A stretch of DNA of 7,222 bases from an uncultured Clostridia bacterium (GCA_944384865.1 CALWVC010000074.1:1-7222), one strand, 5' to 3'. Positions 1-5,863 are shown, counted from the first letter of the stretch. Made by a program: numbers and translations. Notes: a model not told the origin generated them from the sequence alone.

Positions 1-6
1 ATTTAT

Positions 7-352
7 CTACCGCTGTAAATAATAAACGGCATAACCTATATCTCCAGCCGGTTTTACATCGTTTCTAAGCTTTTCATCACCAGTCGCAAATAGCCCATAC
101 TCTGTTTTTTCCAAACGAACCGCAACACATTCAAAACGTACCGCCGCAATCAACGCAAAACACTGCCATTCGACACGTGGTTACATCCTTTTTCCTAAGA
201 CGGCAGGGGCAGCGTACGGCATTTGTCAGAAGGGCACACATCAAACGGCTGTTTTCTACGCTTTGGGGATCAAGCCACGCCGTCTGCTGGTATCTGGCCG
301 GCCACAACCGGATCAAATCCACTTTCAACGGCACACCCAGCCGGCTGTACAC
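7..352 (-). pseudogene. possible frameshifted gene remnant, unidentified
   Basis: Two overlapping minus-strand reading frames look protein-like but neither makes a convincing gene alone. The upstream one opens at a GTG near 352, reads MYSRLGVPLKVDLIRLWPA and onward, and stops at 131-133. The downstream one is open from about 180 to a TAG at 7-9. It has no ATG, and its end reads EKLRNDVKPAGDIGYAVYYL then QR, with a charged composition typical of a real protein C-terminus. A one-base shift in the overlap, about 131-180, would join them into one product of roughly 110 residues. No good ribosome binding site precedes the GTG. I do not recognise the family. It could be a decayed gene, two unrelated small frames, or chance. 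Nothing else is visible in bases 1-419, and no terminator follows the kinase gene that ends at 420. Confidence 0.25.
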
Positions 353-419
353 ATAAGCGGTTCATGTTCAACACCCCGCTATTTTAGCTTCATATACTGA
401 AACAGCCTGGTTTGAATGC

Positions 420-1322
420 TCATACCGCGCTGTGTCCCATCGCACGCAGCGCCTGCTCGACCCGCTCCTGCCGGGGGATCGAATCTCCTGCGCCGGGGCT
501 GGAAACGGCGATGGACGCCGCCATCGCCGCAGTACGCATACAGACCGCCGGTGAAACGCCTCTGCTATACCCCGCCAGAAAATAACCGGTAAAGGTATCT
601 CCGGCTCCGGTGGTATCCACCACCCGCGTCTCAAAAGCCGGCTGGTATACCCTGGTCTGCGCATCGGCAAAATACGCGCCGCCGCTTCCGCAGGTCAGCA
701 CAACCGCAGCCGCCGGATACAACATTTGAAAAGCATTCAGAATTGCTTCGGGTTGAGACTTCCCGGTCAGAGCCTCGCCTTCGATTTCATTGACTAAAAA
801 GCAATCGATCAACTGCAACGGCAGACTGCGAAGCTCCGGCGTGACCGGCGAAGGATTAAACGCTATACGCATGTTCCTGTCGTGAGCGGTCTCGATCATC
901 GGTTGCAATCCGTTAATCTCGTTTTGCAGCAACAGCCAGCCGCCGTCTGAATCACAAATAACCTGCCGCGCCCAATCCTCGTCTATGCTCCGGTTGGCGC
1001 CGCCAAACAATAAAATACAGTTCTGGCCGGTTCGATCTACCTGGATGATCGCATGACCGGTAGGCTGCGACACAGTCTGAACAAACGCTGTATCTACGCC
1101 CGCCTGCCGCAACAGCGCGGTCAGCCTCTTGCCGTCTGCCCCGATACAGCCTGCATGGCTGACCGTCAGTCCGGCCCGGGCCAGCGCCAGAGACTGATTC
1201 AGCCCTTTGCCACCGCAAAAATAAGTGAGGCTGTCAGAAGAAAGCGTCTCCCCCGCCCGTACAAAATGATCTACTGCATAAACCAGATCCAGATTCAGTG
1301 AACCAAAATTTAAAATATCCAT
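420..1322 (-). CDS. rbsK: ribokinase / PfkB-family carbohydrate kinase
   Basis: Cytoplasmic sugar kinase of the ribokinase (PfkB) family, expected to phosphorylate ribose or a related sugar with ATP. At 300 aa it has normal family length. Visible motifs are the N-terminal GSLNLDLVY (7-15), the PfkB signature 1 core GGKGLNQS (37-44), NPSPV (156-160), LVNEIEGEALTG (176-187, very ribokinase-like) and signature 2 DTTGAGDTF (236-244), in which D242 is the expected catalytic base. A late GAGDSIP (277-283) also fits ribokinases. I chose the ATG at 1322 because the protein then begins directly with the conserved first strand. An AGGAGGAG ribosome binding site lies upstream, but the spacer of about 13-15 bases is longer than usual. 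An open frame continues upstream to 1358 without family similarity. No transporter or regulator gene is adjacent, so the true substrate is uncertain; rbsK is a best guess within PfkB kinases. Confidence 0.88.
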   Translation of the reverse strand: MDILNFGSLNLDLVYAVDHFVRAGETLSSDSLTYFCGGKGLNQSLALARAGLTVSHAGCIGADGKRLTALLRQAGVDTAFVQTVSQPTGHAIIQVDRTGQNCILLFGGANRSIDEDWARQVICDSDGGWLLLQNEINGLQPMIETAHDRNMRIAFNPSPVTPELRSLPLQLIDCFLVNEIEGEALTGKSQPEAILNAFQMLYPAAAVVLTCGSGGAYFADAQTRVYQPAFETRVVDTTGAGDTFTGYFLAGYSRGVSPAVCMRTAAMAASIAVSSPGAGDSIPRQERVEQALRAMGHSAV

Positions 1323-1443
1323 ATCAAGGTATGTTCTCCTCCTGTCCGCAAGCGGCACTCTCCCATAACAATACGCGATTCAGCAAGGCTCTTCATATTC
1401 CGGACAAACCACAGACTGCAAAAACGCCTTTCAATGATTTTGA

Positions 1444-1472
1444 ATTATACCATAGATTGAAACAAGTTGCAA
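1444..1472 (-). promoter_or_regulatory. sigma-A-type promoter of the ribokinase gene
   Basis: Read on the minus strand, TTGCAA (1467-1472, 4 of 6 to the -35 consensus) is followed after exactly 17 bases by a perfect TATAAT (1444-1449). The -10 is preceded by TGG, giving the extended TGnTATAAT form. Transcription would start near 1437 and leave a leader of about 115 bases before the ATG at 1322. No riboswitch-like structure was recognised in that leader. Confidence 0.65.
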
Positions 1473-1545
1473 CGAATACTAACCGTTAAACCAGGCAATA
1501 GAACGGTTTTTGATCTGCGAATTGGATCCATATAGAAAAACATTG

Positions 1546-1573
1546 TGAACCTTTTTGTCTGAAATTCCGTCTA
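1546..1573 (+). promoter_or_regulatory. ECF-sigma-type promoter, probably autoregulatory
   Basis: TGAACC (1546-1551), followed by a T-run, and CGTCTA (1568-1573) are separated by exactly 16 bases. This is the layout of promoters used by extracytoplasmic-function sigma factors, for example the TGAAAC-N16-CGTA type described for Bacillus SigW. No properly spaced sigma-A promoter is seen in the same stretch. Since the downstream gene is itself an ECF sigma factor, the simplest inference is that it transcribes its own gene. The predicted start is about 1580. Confidence 0.65.
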
Positions 1574-1580
1574 TAAAAGT

Positions 1581-1594
1581 GAAAACCGGTTTTC
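1581..1594. promoter_or_regulatory. 14-bp perfect palindrome at predicted +1, operator candidate
   Basis: GAAAACCGGTTTTC is a perfect palindrome that begins at or next to the predicted transcription start of the sigma gene and ends 8 bases before its AAGGAGG ribosome binding site. A dimeric repressor bound here would block initiation or early elongation. As RNA it could form only a short stem, so a DNA operator is the likelier reading. A related inverted pair, AACCGTT (1481-1487) and AACGGTT (1502-1508), lies upstream of the promoter. No binding protein is known from the sequence. Confidence 0.4.
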
Positions 1595-1616
1595 ATCATA
1601 AAAAGGAGGTGAAGCT

Positions 1617-2885
1617 ATGGAACCGTTTGAAGCGCTTCTGCAGGCGCACAAAAGTGCAGTCGAACGGTTTGTATATTTCCGTCTGCCGTCAACCACGGAG
1701 GCAGAGGATCTTTTTCAGGACATCTGCTTGACGGCATATCAAAATTTCAGCATGTTAAAAGATCAATCCGCTTTCAAAGCATGGATCATCAGCATTGCAC
1801 GCAACAAATGCAACGATTACTTCAGAAAGCAGGCTAAAATGCTTGAAATTCCGTTGGACGCTATATCCGAAAAAGTTCTGTCCTATGGTAGACAGGGTGT
1901 CGCAGAAACATCAACCGTTTGTGAAACGCTTGATCTGCTTGACAGCCGGGACCGGCAGATTTTATATTTATATTATTTTCGCTCGCTGCCGCAATCGGAA
2001 ATTGCAAACCGGCTGCAGATTCCAATTGGCACGGTCAAAAGCCGCTTGCATAACGCCAAACAGCGCTTTAAAGACAAATATCCATATTCACCTGCACGCA
2101 AAGGAGAAATGATTATGAATAAATTGCCTGAATATTTGCCTGTATACAGCATCAAGCCATCTGACAAACAGCCTTTCGCAGTCAAATGGGAGGAATTGAT
2201 GGGATGGTTTCTGATTCCAAAATGCGGCGAGAAATTAACCTGGGGAATTTATGATCTTCCCTCCCGAAAATGTGATCGCATCTACGATATGCGGGTAACA
2301 GGCCGCGCCGAAATCCATGGAATCGAAGGTGTGGAACTGACTGCAAGAGAATCGGATTATACTAAAAAAAGCGAAATTGTTGATCGCACATTTGTAGCGC
2401 AGCTGACCGATACCCACTGTCGTTATCTGGCAGAAATGCAAACCGAAAACGGCATAAAAAAATATGTTACATTTCTTGATGGAGACGCTTTTATGCCAAA
2501 CTGGGGCTTTGGAGAACATAACTGCGGAAATGAAACCAATTTGAAAAGGAAGGGTGAAATTTTGCGAACCGGGCAGCAGATAAAAAGCGTTGACAAGCCG
2601 TTTTTGCTTGATATTGTCGGGCGTTGTGATGTAACAATCAACAATCAAACATATGATACCGTCTGTGTGATGGATATCGAAACCTATAATCCGGGAATTG
2701 TCAGCGAACAATATCTGGACCAAAACGGCCGCACGATTCTCTGGAGACGCTTCAACCGTGACGATTGGGCCTTTGACCGCTATCAAAAAACGTGGAGCGA
2801 ACAATTGCCAAACAACGAACGTTTGACGATAAACGGTAAAACTTATGTGCACTGGTATGATTGCATTACCGATTATATTCTGTAA
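1617..2885 (+). CDS. ECF-type sigma-70 factor with large C-terminal regulatory domain
   Basis: RNA polymerase sigma factor of the ECF group; it should direct polymerase to promoters such as the one in front of this gene. Residues about 9-75 are sigma region 2 (AEDLFQDICLTAY at 29-41; WIISIARNKCNDYFRKQ at 56-72). Residues about 103-155 are region 4, with a helix-turn-helix (SEIANRLQIPIGTVKSRL). Residues about 167-422 form an extra domain, beginning near NKLPEYLPVY and including WEELMGWFLIPKCGEKLTW (191-209). It has no membrane segment and seven cysteines (203, 219, 268, 303, 337, 350, 415). From memory, similar sigma-plus-extension proteins occur in Bacillus and Clostridia, so the fusion is probably real; I cannot assign the domain. 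Usual ECF sigmas are under 200 aa and sit beside an anti-sigma gene, which is absent here. The start is firm: AAAGGAGGTGA ends 4 bases before the ATG. Codon use is visibly more AT-rich than in the kinase and hslO genes. Confidence 0.9.
   Translation: MEPFEALLQAHKSAVERFVYFRLPSTTEAEDLFQDICLTAYQNFSMLKDQSAFKAWIISIARNKCNDYFRKQAKMLEIPLDAISEKVLSYGRQGVAETSTVCETLDLLDSRDRQILYLYYFRSLPQSEIANRLQIPIGTVKSRLHNAKQRFKDKYPYSPARKGEMIMNKLPEYLPVYSIKPSDKQPFAVKWEELMGWFLIPKCGEKLTWGIYDLPSRKCDRIYDMRVTGRAEIHGIEGVELTARESDYTKKSEIVDRTFVAQLTDTHCRYLAEMQTENGIKKYVTFLDGDAFMPNWGFGEHNCGNETNLKRKGEILRTGQQIKSVDKPFLLDIVGRCDVTINNQTYDTVCVMDIETYNPGIVSEQYLDQNGRTILWRRFNRDDWAFDRYQKTWSEQLPNNERLTINGKTYVHWYDCITDYIL
2100..2117 (+). promoter_or_regulatory. 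internal ribosome binding site and in-frame ATG inside the sigma gene
   Basis: AAAGGAG (2100-2106) is followed 8 bases later by ATG (2115-2117), in frame with the sigma gene at residue 167. A second in-frame ATG lies at 2109. The site falls exactly at the junction between sigma region 4 and the C-terminal domain. Initiation here would yield a separate protein of 256 residues (2115-2885). Its strength and spacing are as good as those of true starts in this window. It may be functional or a relic of two ancestral genes that became fused. Confidence 0.5.
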
Positions 2886-2897
2886 AGTAGCAGCGCC

Positions 2898-2928
2898 AAA
2901 AACCAAAACGTCAACCACTCTGGTTTTT
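2898..2928 (+). other. hairpin after the sigma gene, possible weak terminator
   Basis: AAAAACCA (2898-2905) and TGGTTTTT (2921-2928) form an 8-bp inverted repeat with a 15-base loop, ending in a T-run. It starts 12 bases after the stop codon. The stem is AT-rich, so on its own it would be a weak terminator; a much stronger one follows at 2951. Confidence 0.3.
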
Positions 2929-2950
2929 AAAAAACTACCATAAACGTAAA

Positions 2951-2975
2951 AATCCCGCCTGTTGCGGGATTTTTT
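2951..2975 (+). terminator. intrinsic terminator of the sigma gene
   Basis: AATCCCGC (2951-2958) pairs with GCGGGATT (2964-2971) around a 5-base loop, CTGTT, followed by a T-run to 2975. The flanking A-run on the other side means it could also stop minus-strand transcription coming from the tRNA operon. The 190 or so bases from here to 3167 contain no gene that I can support. Confidence 0.85.
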
Positions 2976-3167
2976 ATAAACATCTTTTTGCCCTGATAAC
3001 CAAAAAACATCAAAAATGATTGCCTGTCCTATCCGACCATGAGCGTCCCAAAAAGGGCGAGCGGCAACGCAGCGACACGATATCCGCATTTGCGGGACCA
3101 TACACAAGTGCAACCTTTGAGCAAAATACAATCAAGCGGCATTGGCAGGATCAATCGTTTGAAACAT

Positions 3168-3204
3168 AAAAAATCGTCGCGAACGATATCAAGTCCGCGA
3201 CGAT
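3168..3204 (-). terminator. intrinsic terminator of the tRNA operon
   Basis: On the minus strand ATCGTCGCG (3196-3204) pairs with CGCGACGAT (3173-3181), a 9-bp GC-rich stem with a 14-base loop, followed directly by a T-run (3172-3168). The stem begins only one base after the CCA end of tRNA-Cys, so terminator and tRNA are packed together. Confidence 0.85.
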
Positions 3205-3205
3205 G

Positions 3206-3280
3206 TGGAGGTGCCACCCGGATTTGAACCGGGGAATAAAGGTTTTGCAGACCTTGGCCTTACCACTTGGCTATGGCACC
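3206..3280 (-). tRNA. tRNA-Cys (GCA anticodon)
   Basis: 75 nt including an encoded CCA. The acceptor stem GGTGCCA/TGGCACC pairs fully, with U at the discriminator position as usual for tRNA-Cys. The anticodon arm AAGGT-CTGCAAA-ACCTT gives anticodon GCA. The T arm CCCGG-TTCAAAT-CCGGG is intact. It is last in the operon, separated from tRNA-Gly by a 53-base spacer that carries a hairpin. Confidence 0.96.
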
Positions 3281-3290
3281 ATATTGTTGA

Positions 3291-3329
3291 AAAAGGACGC
3301 AAAGGAAAAATTTCTTTTTGCGTCCTTTT
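3291..3329 (-). terminator. strong hairpin between tRNA-Gly and tRNA-Cys, terminator-like
   Basis: AAAAGGACGCAAA (3291-3303) and TTTGCGTCCTTTT (3317-3329) are a perfect 13-bp inverted repeat around a 13-base loop. On the minus strand the downstream arm ends in a run of five T, so it resembles an intrinsic terminator placed inside the tRNA operon. On the plus strand it also ends in T-rich sequence. No separate promoter for tRNA-Cys was found in the spacer, so either read-through is partial or the stem is a processing site. Confidence 0.6.
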
Positions 3330-3333
3330 ATTT

Positions 3334-3409
3334 TGGAGCGGATTACGAGACTCGAACTCGCTACCTCCACCTTGGCAAGGTGGCGCTCTACCAGATGAGC
3401 TAAATCCGC
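3334..3409 (-). tRNA. tRNA-Gly (GCC anticodon)
   Basis: 76 nt including an encoded CCA. The acceptor stem is GCGGATT/AATCCGC with discriminator U. The anticodon arm CCACC-TTGCCAA-GGTGG gives GCC. D and T arms are intact, including the GAGTTCGAGTCTC T arm. It lies 7 bases downstream of tRNA-Phe. Confidence 0.96.
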
Positions 3410-3416
3410 ACGTTCC

Positions 3417-3492
3417 TGGTGCCTCCGGACGGAATCGAACCATCGACACGGGGATTTTCAGTCCCCTGCTCTACCGACTGAGCTACAGAGGC
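3417..3492 (-). tRNA. tRNA-Phe (GAA anticodon)
   Basis: 76 nt including an encoded CCA. The acceptor stem GCCTCTG/CGGAGGC has one T-G wobble. The anticodon arm GGGGA-CTGAAAA-TCCCC gives GAA, with the A-rich 3' side typical of tRNA-Phe. It lies 4 bases downstream of tRNA-Asp. Confidence 0.96.
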
Positions 3493-3496
3493 AAAT

Positions 3497-3573
3497 TGGC
3501 GACTCGGAAGGGACTCGAACCCTCGACCTCTAGCGTGACAGGCTAGCGTTCTAACCAGCTGAACTACCGAGCC
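3497..3573 (-). tRNA. tRNA-Asp (GTC anticodon)
   Basis: 77 nt including an encoded CCA and a G discriminator, an identity element of tRNA-Asp. The acceptor stem is GGCTCGG/CCGAGTC. The anticodon arm CTAGC-CTGTCAC-GCTAG gives GTC. It lies 5 bases downstream of tRNA-Val. Confidence 0.96.
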
Positions 3574-3578
3574 GTATG

Positions 3579-3654
3579 TGGTGGGAACAACAGGGCTCGA
3601 ACCTGTGACCCTCTGCTTGTAAGGCAGATGCTCTCCCAGCTGAGCTATGCTCCC
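3579..3654 (-). tRNA. tRNA-Val (TAC anticodon)
   Basis: 76 nt including an encoded CCA. The acceptor stem GGGAGCA/TGTTCCC has one G-T wobble, with discriminator A. The anticodon arm TCTGC-CTTACAA-GCAGA gives TAC. It is the first gene of the five-tRNA operon, starting about 24 bases after the predicted transcription start. Confidence 0.96.
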
Positions 3655-3682
3655 ATTCGTCTGCCGTTTCAAGCGACGAATG
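3654..3682 (-). other. leader hairpin abutting tRNA-Val
   Basis: CATTCGTC (minus, 3675-3682) pairs with GACGAATG (3654-3661) around a 13-base loop. The stem covers most of the short leader between the predicted start of transcription (about 3678) and tRNA-Val, and includes the first base of the tRNA. Because the stem begins slightly upstream of the predicted start, not all of it may be transcribed. It might affect 5' processing by RNase P; this is inference. Confidence 0.4.
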
Positions 3683-3684
3683 TT

Positions 3685-3713
3685 ATTATATTATAAATTA
3701 CGCCGTATGTCAA
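3685..3713 (-). promoter_or_regulatory. perfect-consensus promoter of the tRNA operon with UP-like element
   Basis: On the minus strand TTGACA (3708-3713) and TATAAT (3685-3690) match the sigma-70/sigma-A consensus at all 12 positions with a 17-base spacer. Upstream, about 3718-3740, is a run of A and T with phased tracts resembling an UP element. This fits a strongly transcribed stable-RNA operon. The predicted start is near 3678. Confidence 0.93.
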
Positions 3714-3914
3714 CACTTAATTTCAAATTTTTTTATAAACGCCGGTATAAAATTTTCATTAGAAACCAGCAACGTCCCTGAACCTGTTGAGAATATACAT
3801 TTCACCATCGGCACGCAATCAATGCAAAAACGCAAAGCTACGGACATCGCCGCCCGCCGGACAAAGTGTCAACGCCGTCGGATACCCTATTATATGCATT
3901 CCACCCGTCGTCAG

Positions 3915-3935
3915 ACACAATGTATTTTATTGTGT
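3915..3935 (-). other. hairpin overlapping the end of hslO
   Basis: ACACAAT and ATTGTGT form a perfect 7-bp inverted repeat with a 7-base loop that contains part of the hslO stop codon (3927-3929). No T-run follows, so it is unlikely to terminate transcription. From here to the tRNA promoter (about 180 bases) I see no gene and no convincing terminator, so hslO transcripts may run into the tRNA operon. Confidence 0.35.
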
Positions 3936-4811
3936 AGATTCACATTCCTTACTGATTTGCAGCAGTTCCCAATCGGAAAACACATATTTCCGATCGCAGA
4001 ACTGGCATTCCACCTCGGTCTGCGGCTGCTGCGCCGCCAGCTGCCGCAGCTGCTCCGGGCCGATACTTTTCAGAGCGCGCAGCACCCGCTGCTGATCACA
4101 ATTACAGCGATACCCCGGCTCTGTTGTTTCCAAAACCTCCAGCTCAAACCCACGCATCGCCCGGCGCAGAATCTGTCCGGGGTTCATGCCCTCCTCCAGC
4201 ATCTGTGTAACCGCCGGAACGCCTTCCAGCGCCTGTTCCAGCCTATCAATGGTATCGTCCCCCGCCGCCGGGAGCAACTGGATCAGATAACCGCCCGCAG
4301 CCCGCACCGTCAGATCCGGATTGACCAAAACGCCCAACGCGCACACCGTCGGAATCTGCTCGCTGATACCGTAATAAGCCGCAATATCTTCAGCGATTTC
4401 CCCGGATACCAACTCGGTCATGCCATTGTAGGGTTCTTTCAAACCCAGATCTTTGCAAACCGTCAGCGTCCCTTTGCCGACCGCGCCGCCCACATCCAGC
4501 TTTCCGTGGCTGTTCAGCGGCAGCTCCACCACCGGATTACCCGGATAACCCCGGACATTTCCCTGCGCGTCGCTGACGGCAATCAAATGCCTGATGGGGC
4601 CATCGCCCTTTACCCGCAAAGTCATCGTTTGATCGGCGCCTTTGAGCGCGCTGCCCATCAATGACGCGGCCGTCAGAAGCCGCCCCAACGCCGCCGTTAC
4701 CACCGCCGAAGTTTTATGAATCTGTTCCGCCCGCGCCGCAATATCTGTAGAATTGATCGCACTCGCGGCCACCAGGCCGTCAGAGGTAATACACCGAACC
4801 AGCTGTCCCAT
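3927..4811 (-). CDS. hslO: Hsp33 redox-regulated molecular chaperone
   Basis: Cytoplasmic holdase chaperone that is switched on by oxidation and binds unfolding proteins during oxidative and heat stress. The protein has 294 aa, the usual family length. The N-terminal core (about 1-175) has the family's typical KGDGPIRHL and RGYPGNP stretches. A linker of helical character follows, and the C-terminal zinc redox switch is complete: CxC at C236 and C238, and CxxC at C269 and C272. In the known mechanism these four cysteines hold zinc when reduced and form two disulfides when oxidised. The ATG at 4811 is preceded by AAAGGAAG ten bases upstream. The gene is third in an operon, 24 bases after the methyltransferase stop, and its codons are GC-rich like those of that neighbour. 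Identification is firm. Confidence 0.96.
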   Translation of the reverse strand: MGQLVRCITSDGLVAASAINSTDIAARAEQIHKTSAVVTAALGRLLTAASLMGSALKGADQTMTLRVKGDGPIRHLIAVSDAQGNVRGYPGNPVVELPLNSHGKLDVGGAVGKGTLTVCKDLGLKEPYNGMTELVSGEIAEDIAAYYGISEQIPTVCALGVLVNPDLTVRAAGGYLIQLLPAAGDDTIDRLEQALEGVPAVTQMLEEGMNPGQILRRAMRGFELEVLETTEPGYRCNCDQQRVLRALKSIGPEQLRQLAAQQPQTEVECQFCDRKYVFSDWELLQISKECESTQ

Positions 4812-4835
4812 TTATAATAGACTTCCTTTCTGCTG

Positions 4836-5567
4836 TTATACCCGCCGGGCGACACAGATCATTTTCTCACCGGTTTTCCGCACCGGGCCCAACGTGTCAA
4901 AATCATACCGCCCCAACAGCGCAAACCCTGTGGCCTGCAACATTTGCCGCCATTCGGCGCTGCTGTACGCCCGCTCCGGAAAGCTCTCACGTAACCGGGT
5001 ATACCGCTCGCCTTCCGCCACAAAAATCTCCAGATCGATCTGCACGATCCCGGCCGGCCCCGGTCCGTTCTGCCACACGGCGAACAGCCCGTCCTCTTCC
5101 ATTACAAACGTATTGTTGCCCAATATATGCTGATGTTTATAAAGGGTATTTACATCAAAAACAAAAAAACCGCCCGGTTCCAAAAACAGCGCAATCCGCC
5201 TGAGCGCCGTTTTCAGCGCACGCTTGTCTGTCAGATGATTTAAACCGTCCAGCGTACAGAACACAGTGTCCACCGTGCCATACAGGTCCAACCGGCACAG
5301 ATCCTGACACAACAGCAACACCGACCGCCCTTCCAGTTTAGTTCGAGCGGCATTGAGCATCTCTTCAGAACAGTCTACGCCGATCACATCCAACCCATGA
5401 TCAGCCAGCTGTTTTGTAAAGCTGCCGGTTCCACAGGCAGCGTCCAATACCAGTCTGGGAGTATGCCCCCGACGCTGTAAAAGCGTCAGCATTCTGTCAC
5501 ACAGCCCGGCATAATCCACGTCTGCCATCATCCGGTCATAGACGGCCGCAAAATCCTGATAAGCCAT
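4836..5567 (-). CDS. class I SAM-dependent methyltransferase
   Basis: Predicted to transfer a methyl group from S-adenosylmethionine; the acceptor is unknown. The 243 residues show a Rossmann-type methyltransferase: motif I LDAACGTGSF at 41-50, an acidic end of the second strand at D65 (VIGVDCS), QDL at 88-90, CTLDGLNHL at 104-112, and FVFDVNT at 135-141. The N-terminal FAAVYDRMMADVDY (6-19) is typical of the small soluble methyltransferases in Firmicutes that share this YDxxM opening. The ATG overlaps no gene but lies only 2 bases after the yerC stop (TGAAAATG), and no strong ribosome binding site precedes it, so translation is probably coupled. Its place between a TrpR-like regulator and hslO suggests co-regulation, not a known shared pathway. 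Confidence 0.9.
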   Translation of the reverse strand: MAYQDFAAVYDRMMADVDYAGLCDRMLTLLQRRGHTPRLVLDAACGTGSFTKQLADHGLDVIGVDCSEEMLNAARTKLEGRSVLLLCQDLCRLDLYGTVDTVFCTLDGLNHLTDKRALKTALRRIALFLEPGGFFVFDVNTLYKHQHILGNNTFVMEEDGLFAVWQNGPGPAGIVQIDLEIFVAEGERYTRLRESFPERAYSSAEWRQMLQATGFALLGRYDFDTLGPVRKTGEKMICVARRV

Positions 5568-5569
5568 TT

Positions 5570-5863
5570 TCAGCGTTCTTGCTCCATCCGGTCGAACACC
5601 ATCGCATAGCCGTCGTTTCCATATGCCAAAGAACGGTTGACCCGGCTGATCGTAGCTGTGCTCGCGCCGGTTTTTTCTACAATTTCGCTGTATACCCGCT
5701 TTTCACTGAGCATTTTCGCTACCGCGAACCGCTGAGAGATGGATTTGATCTCTTTCACGGTGCACAGGTCTTCAAAAAACAAATAGCATTCATCCACATT
5801 TTTCAGCGTCAGAATCGCCTTAAACATTTCATCCGTAGCTTTATCTCTGATCTTATCAGTCAT
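5570..5863 (-). CDS. yerC: YerC/YecD family TrpR-related DNA-binding protein
   Basis: Small cytoplasmic DNA-binding protein (97 aa) of the YerC/YecD family, related to the tryptophan repressor TrpR. Residues about 22-50 (NVDECYLFFEDLCTVKEIKSISQRFAVAK) are highly typical, and the helix-turn-helix lies near 53-77 (VYSEIVEKTGASTATISRVNR). The family's ligand and target genes are poorly known, so tryptophan sensing should not be assumed. I prefer the ATG at 5863 because AGGGA lies 6 bases upstream and the family begins here; an in-frame ATG at 5887 would add 8 residues but has no binding site. It is first in the operon with the methyltransferase and hslO. A palindrome overlaps its -35 box and could be its own operator. 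Confidence 0.92.
   Translation of the reverse strand: MTDKIRDKATDEMFKAILTLKNVDECYLFFEDLCTVKEIKSISQRFAVAKMLSEKRVYSEIVEKTGASTATISRVNRSLAYGNDGYAMVFDRMEQER

Noticed and set aside
952..1218. 88-residue minus-strand frame inside the kinase gene
   Set aside because: It is the kinase sequence read in another frame, with arginine-rich shadow composition.
2235..3131. 298-residue open frame on the minus strand
   Set aside because: It lies antisense to the sigma factor's C-terminal domain and runs through the terminator at 2951. Its composition is not protein-like and it has no clear ribosome binding site.
2976..3167. Possible small RNA between the two convergent terminators
   Set aside because: Only a short hairpin (about 3083-3096) is seen. 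There is no promoter with acceptable boxes and no recognised RNA family.
3189..3672. Short open frames on both strands across 3189-3672
   Set aside because: They cover five well-formed tRNA genes. Such translated tRNA repeats are a common source of false protein calls.
3885..3900. TATAAT-like -10 on the minus strand downstream of hslO
   Set aside because: No acceptable -35 lies 16-18 bases upstream, and the real tRNA promoter is clear at 3685-3713.
3822..4664. 280-residue open frame on the plus strand
   Set aside because: It is antisense to hslO, whose identity is certain, and its histidine-, arginine- and glutamine-rich content is typical of a shadow frame of a GC-rich gene.
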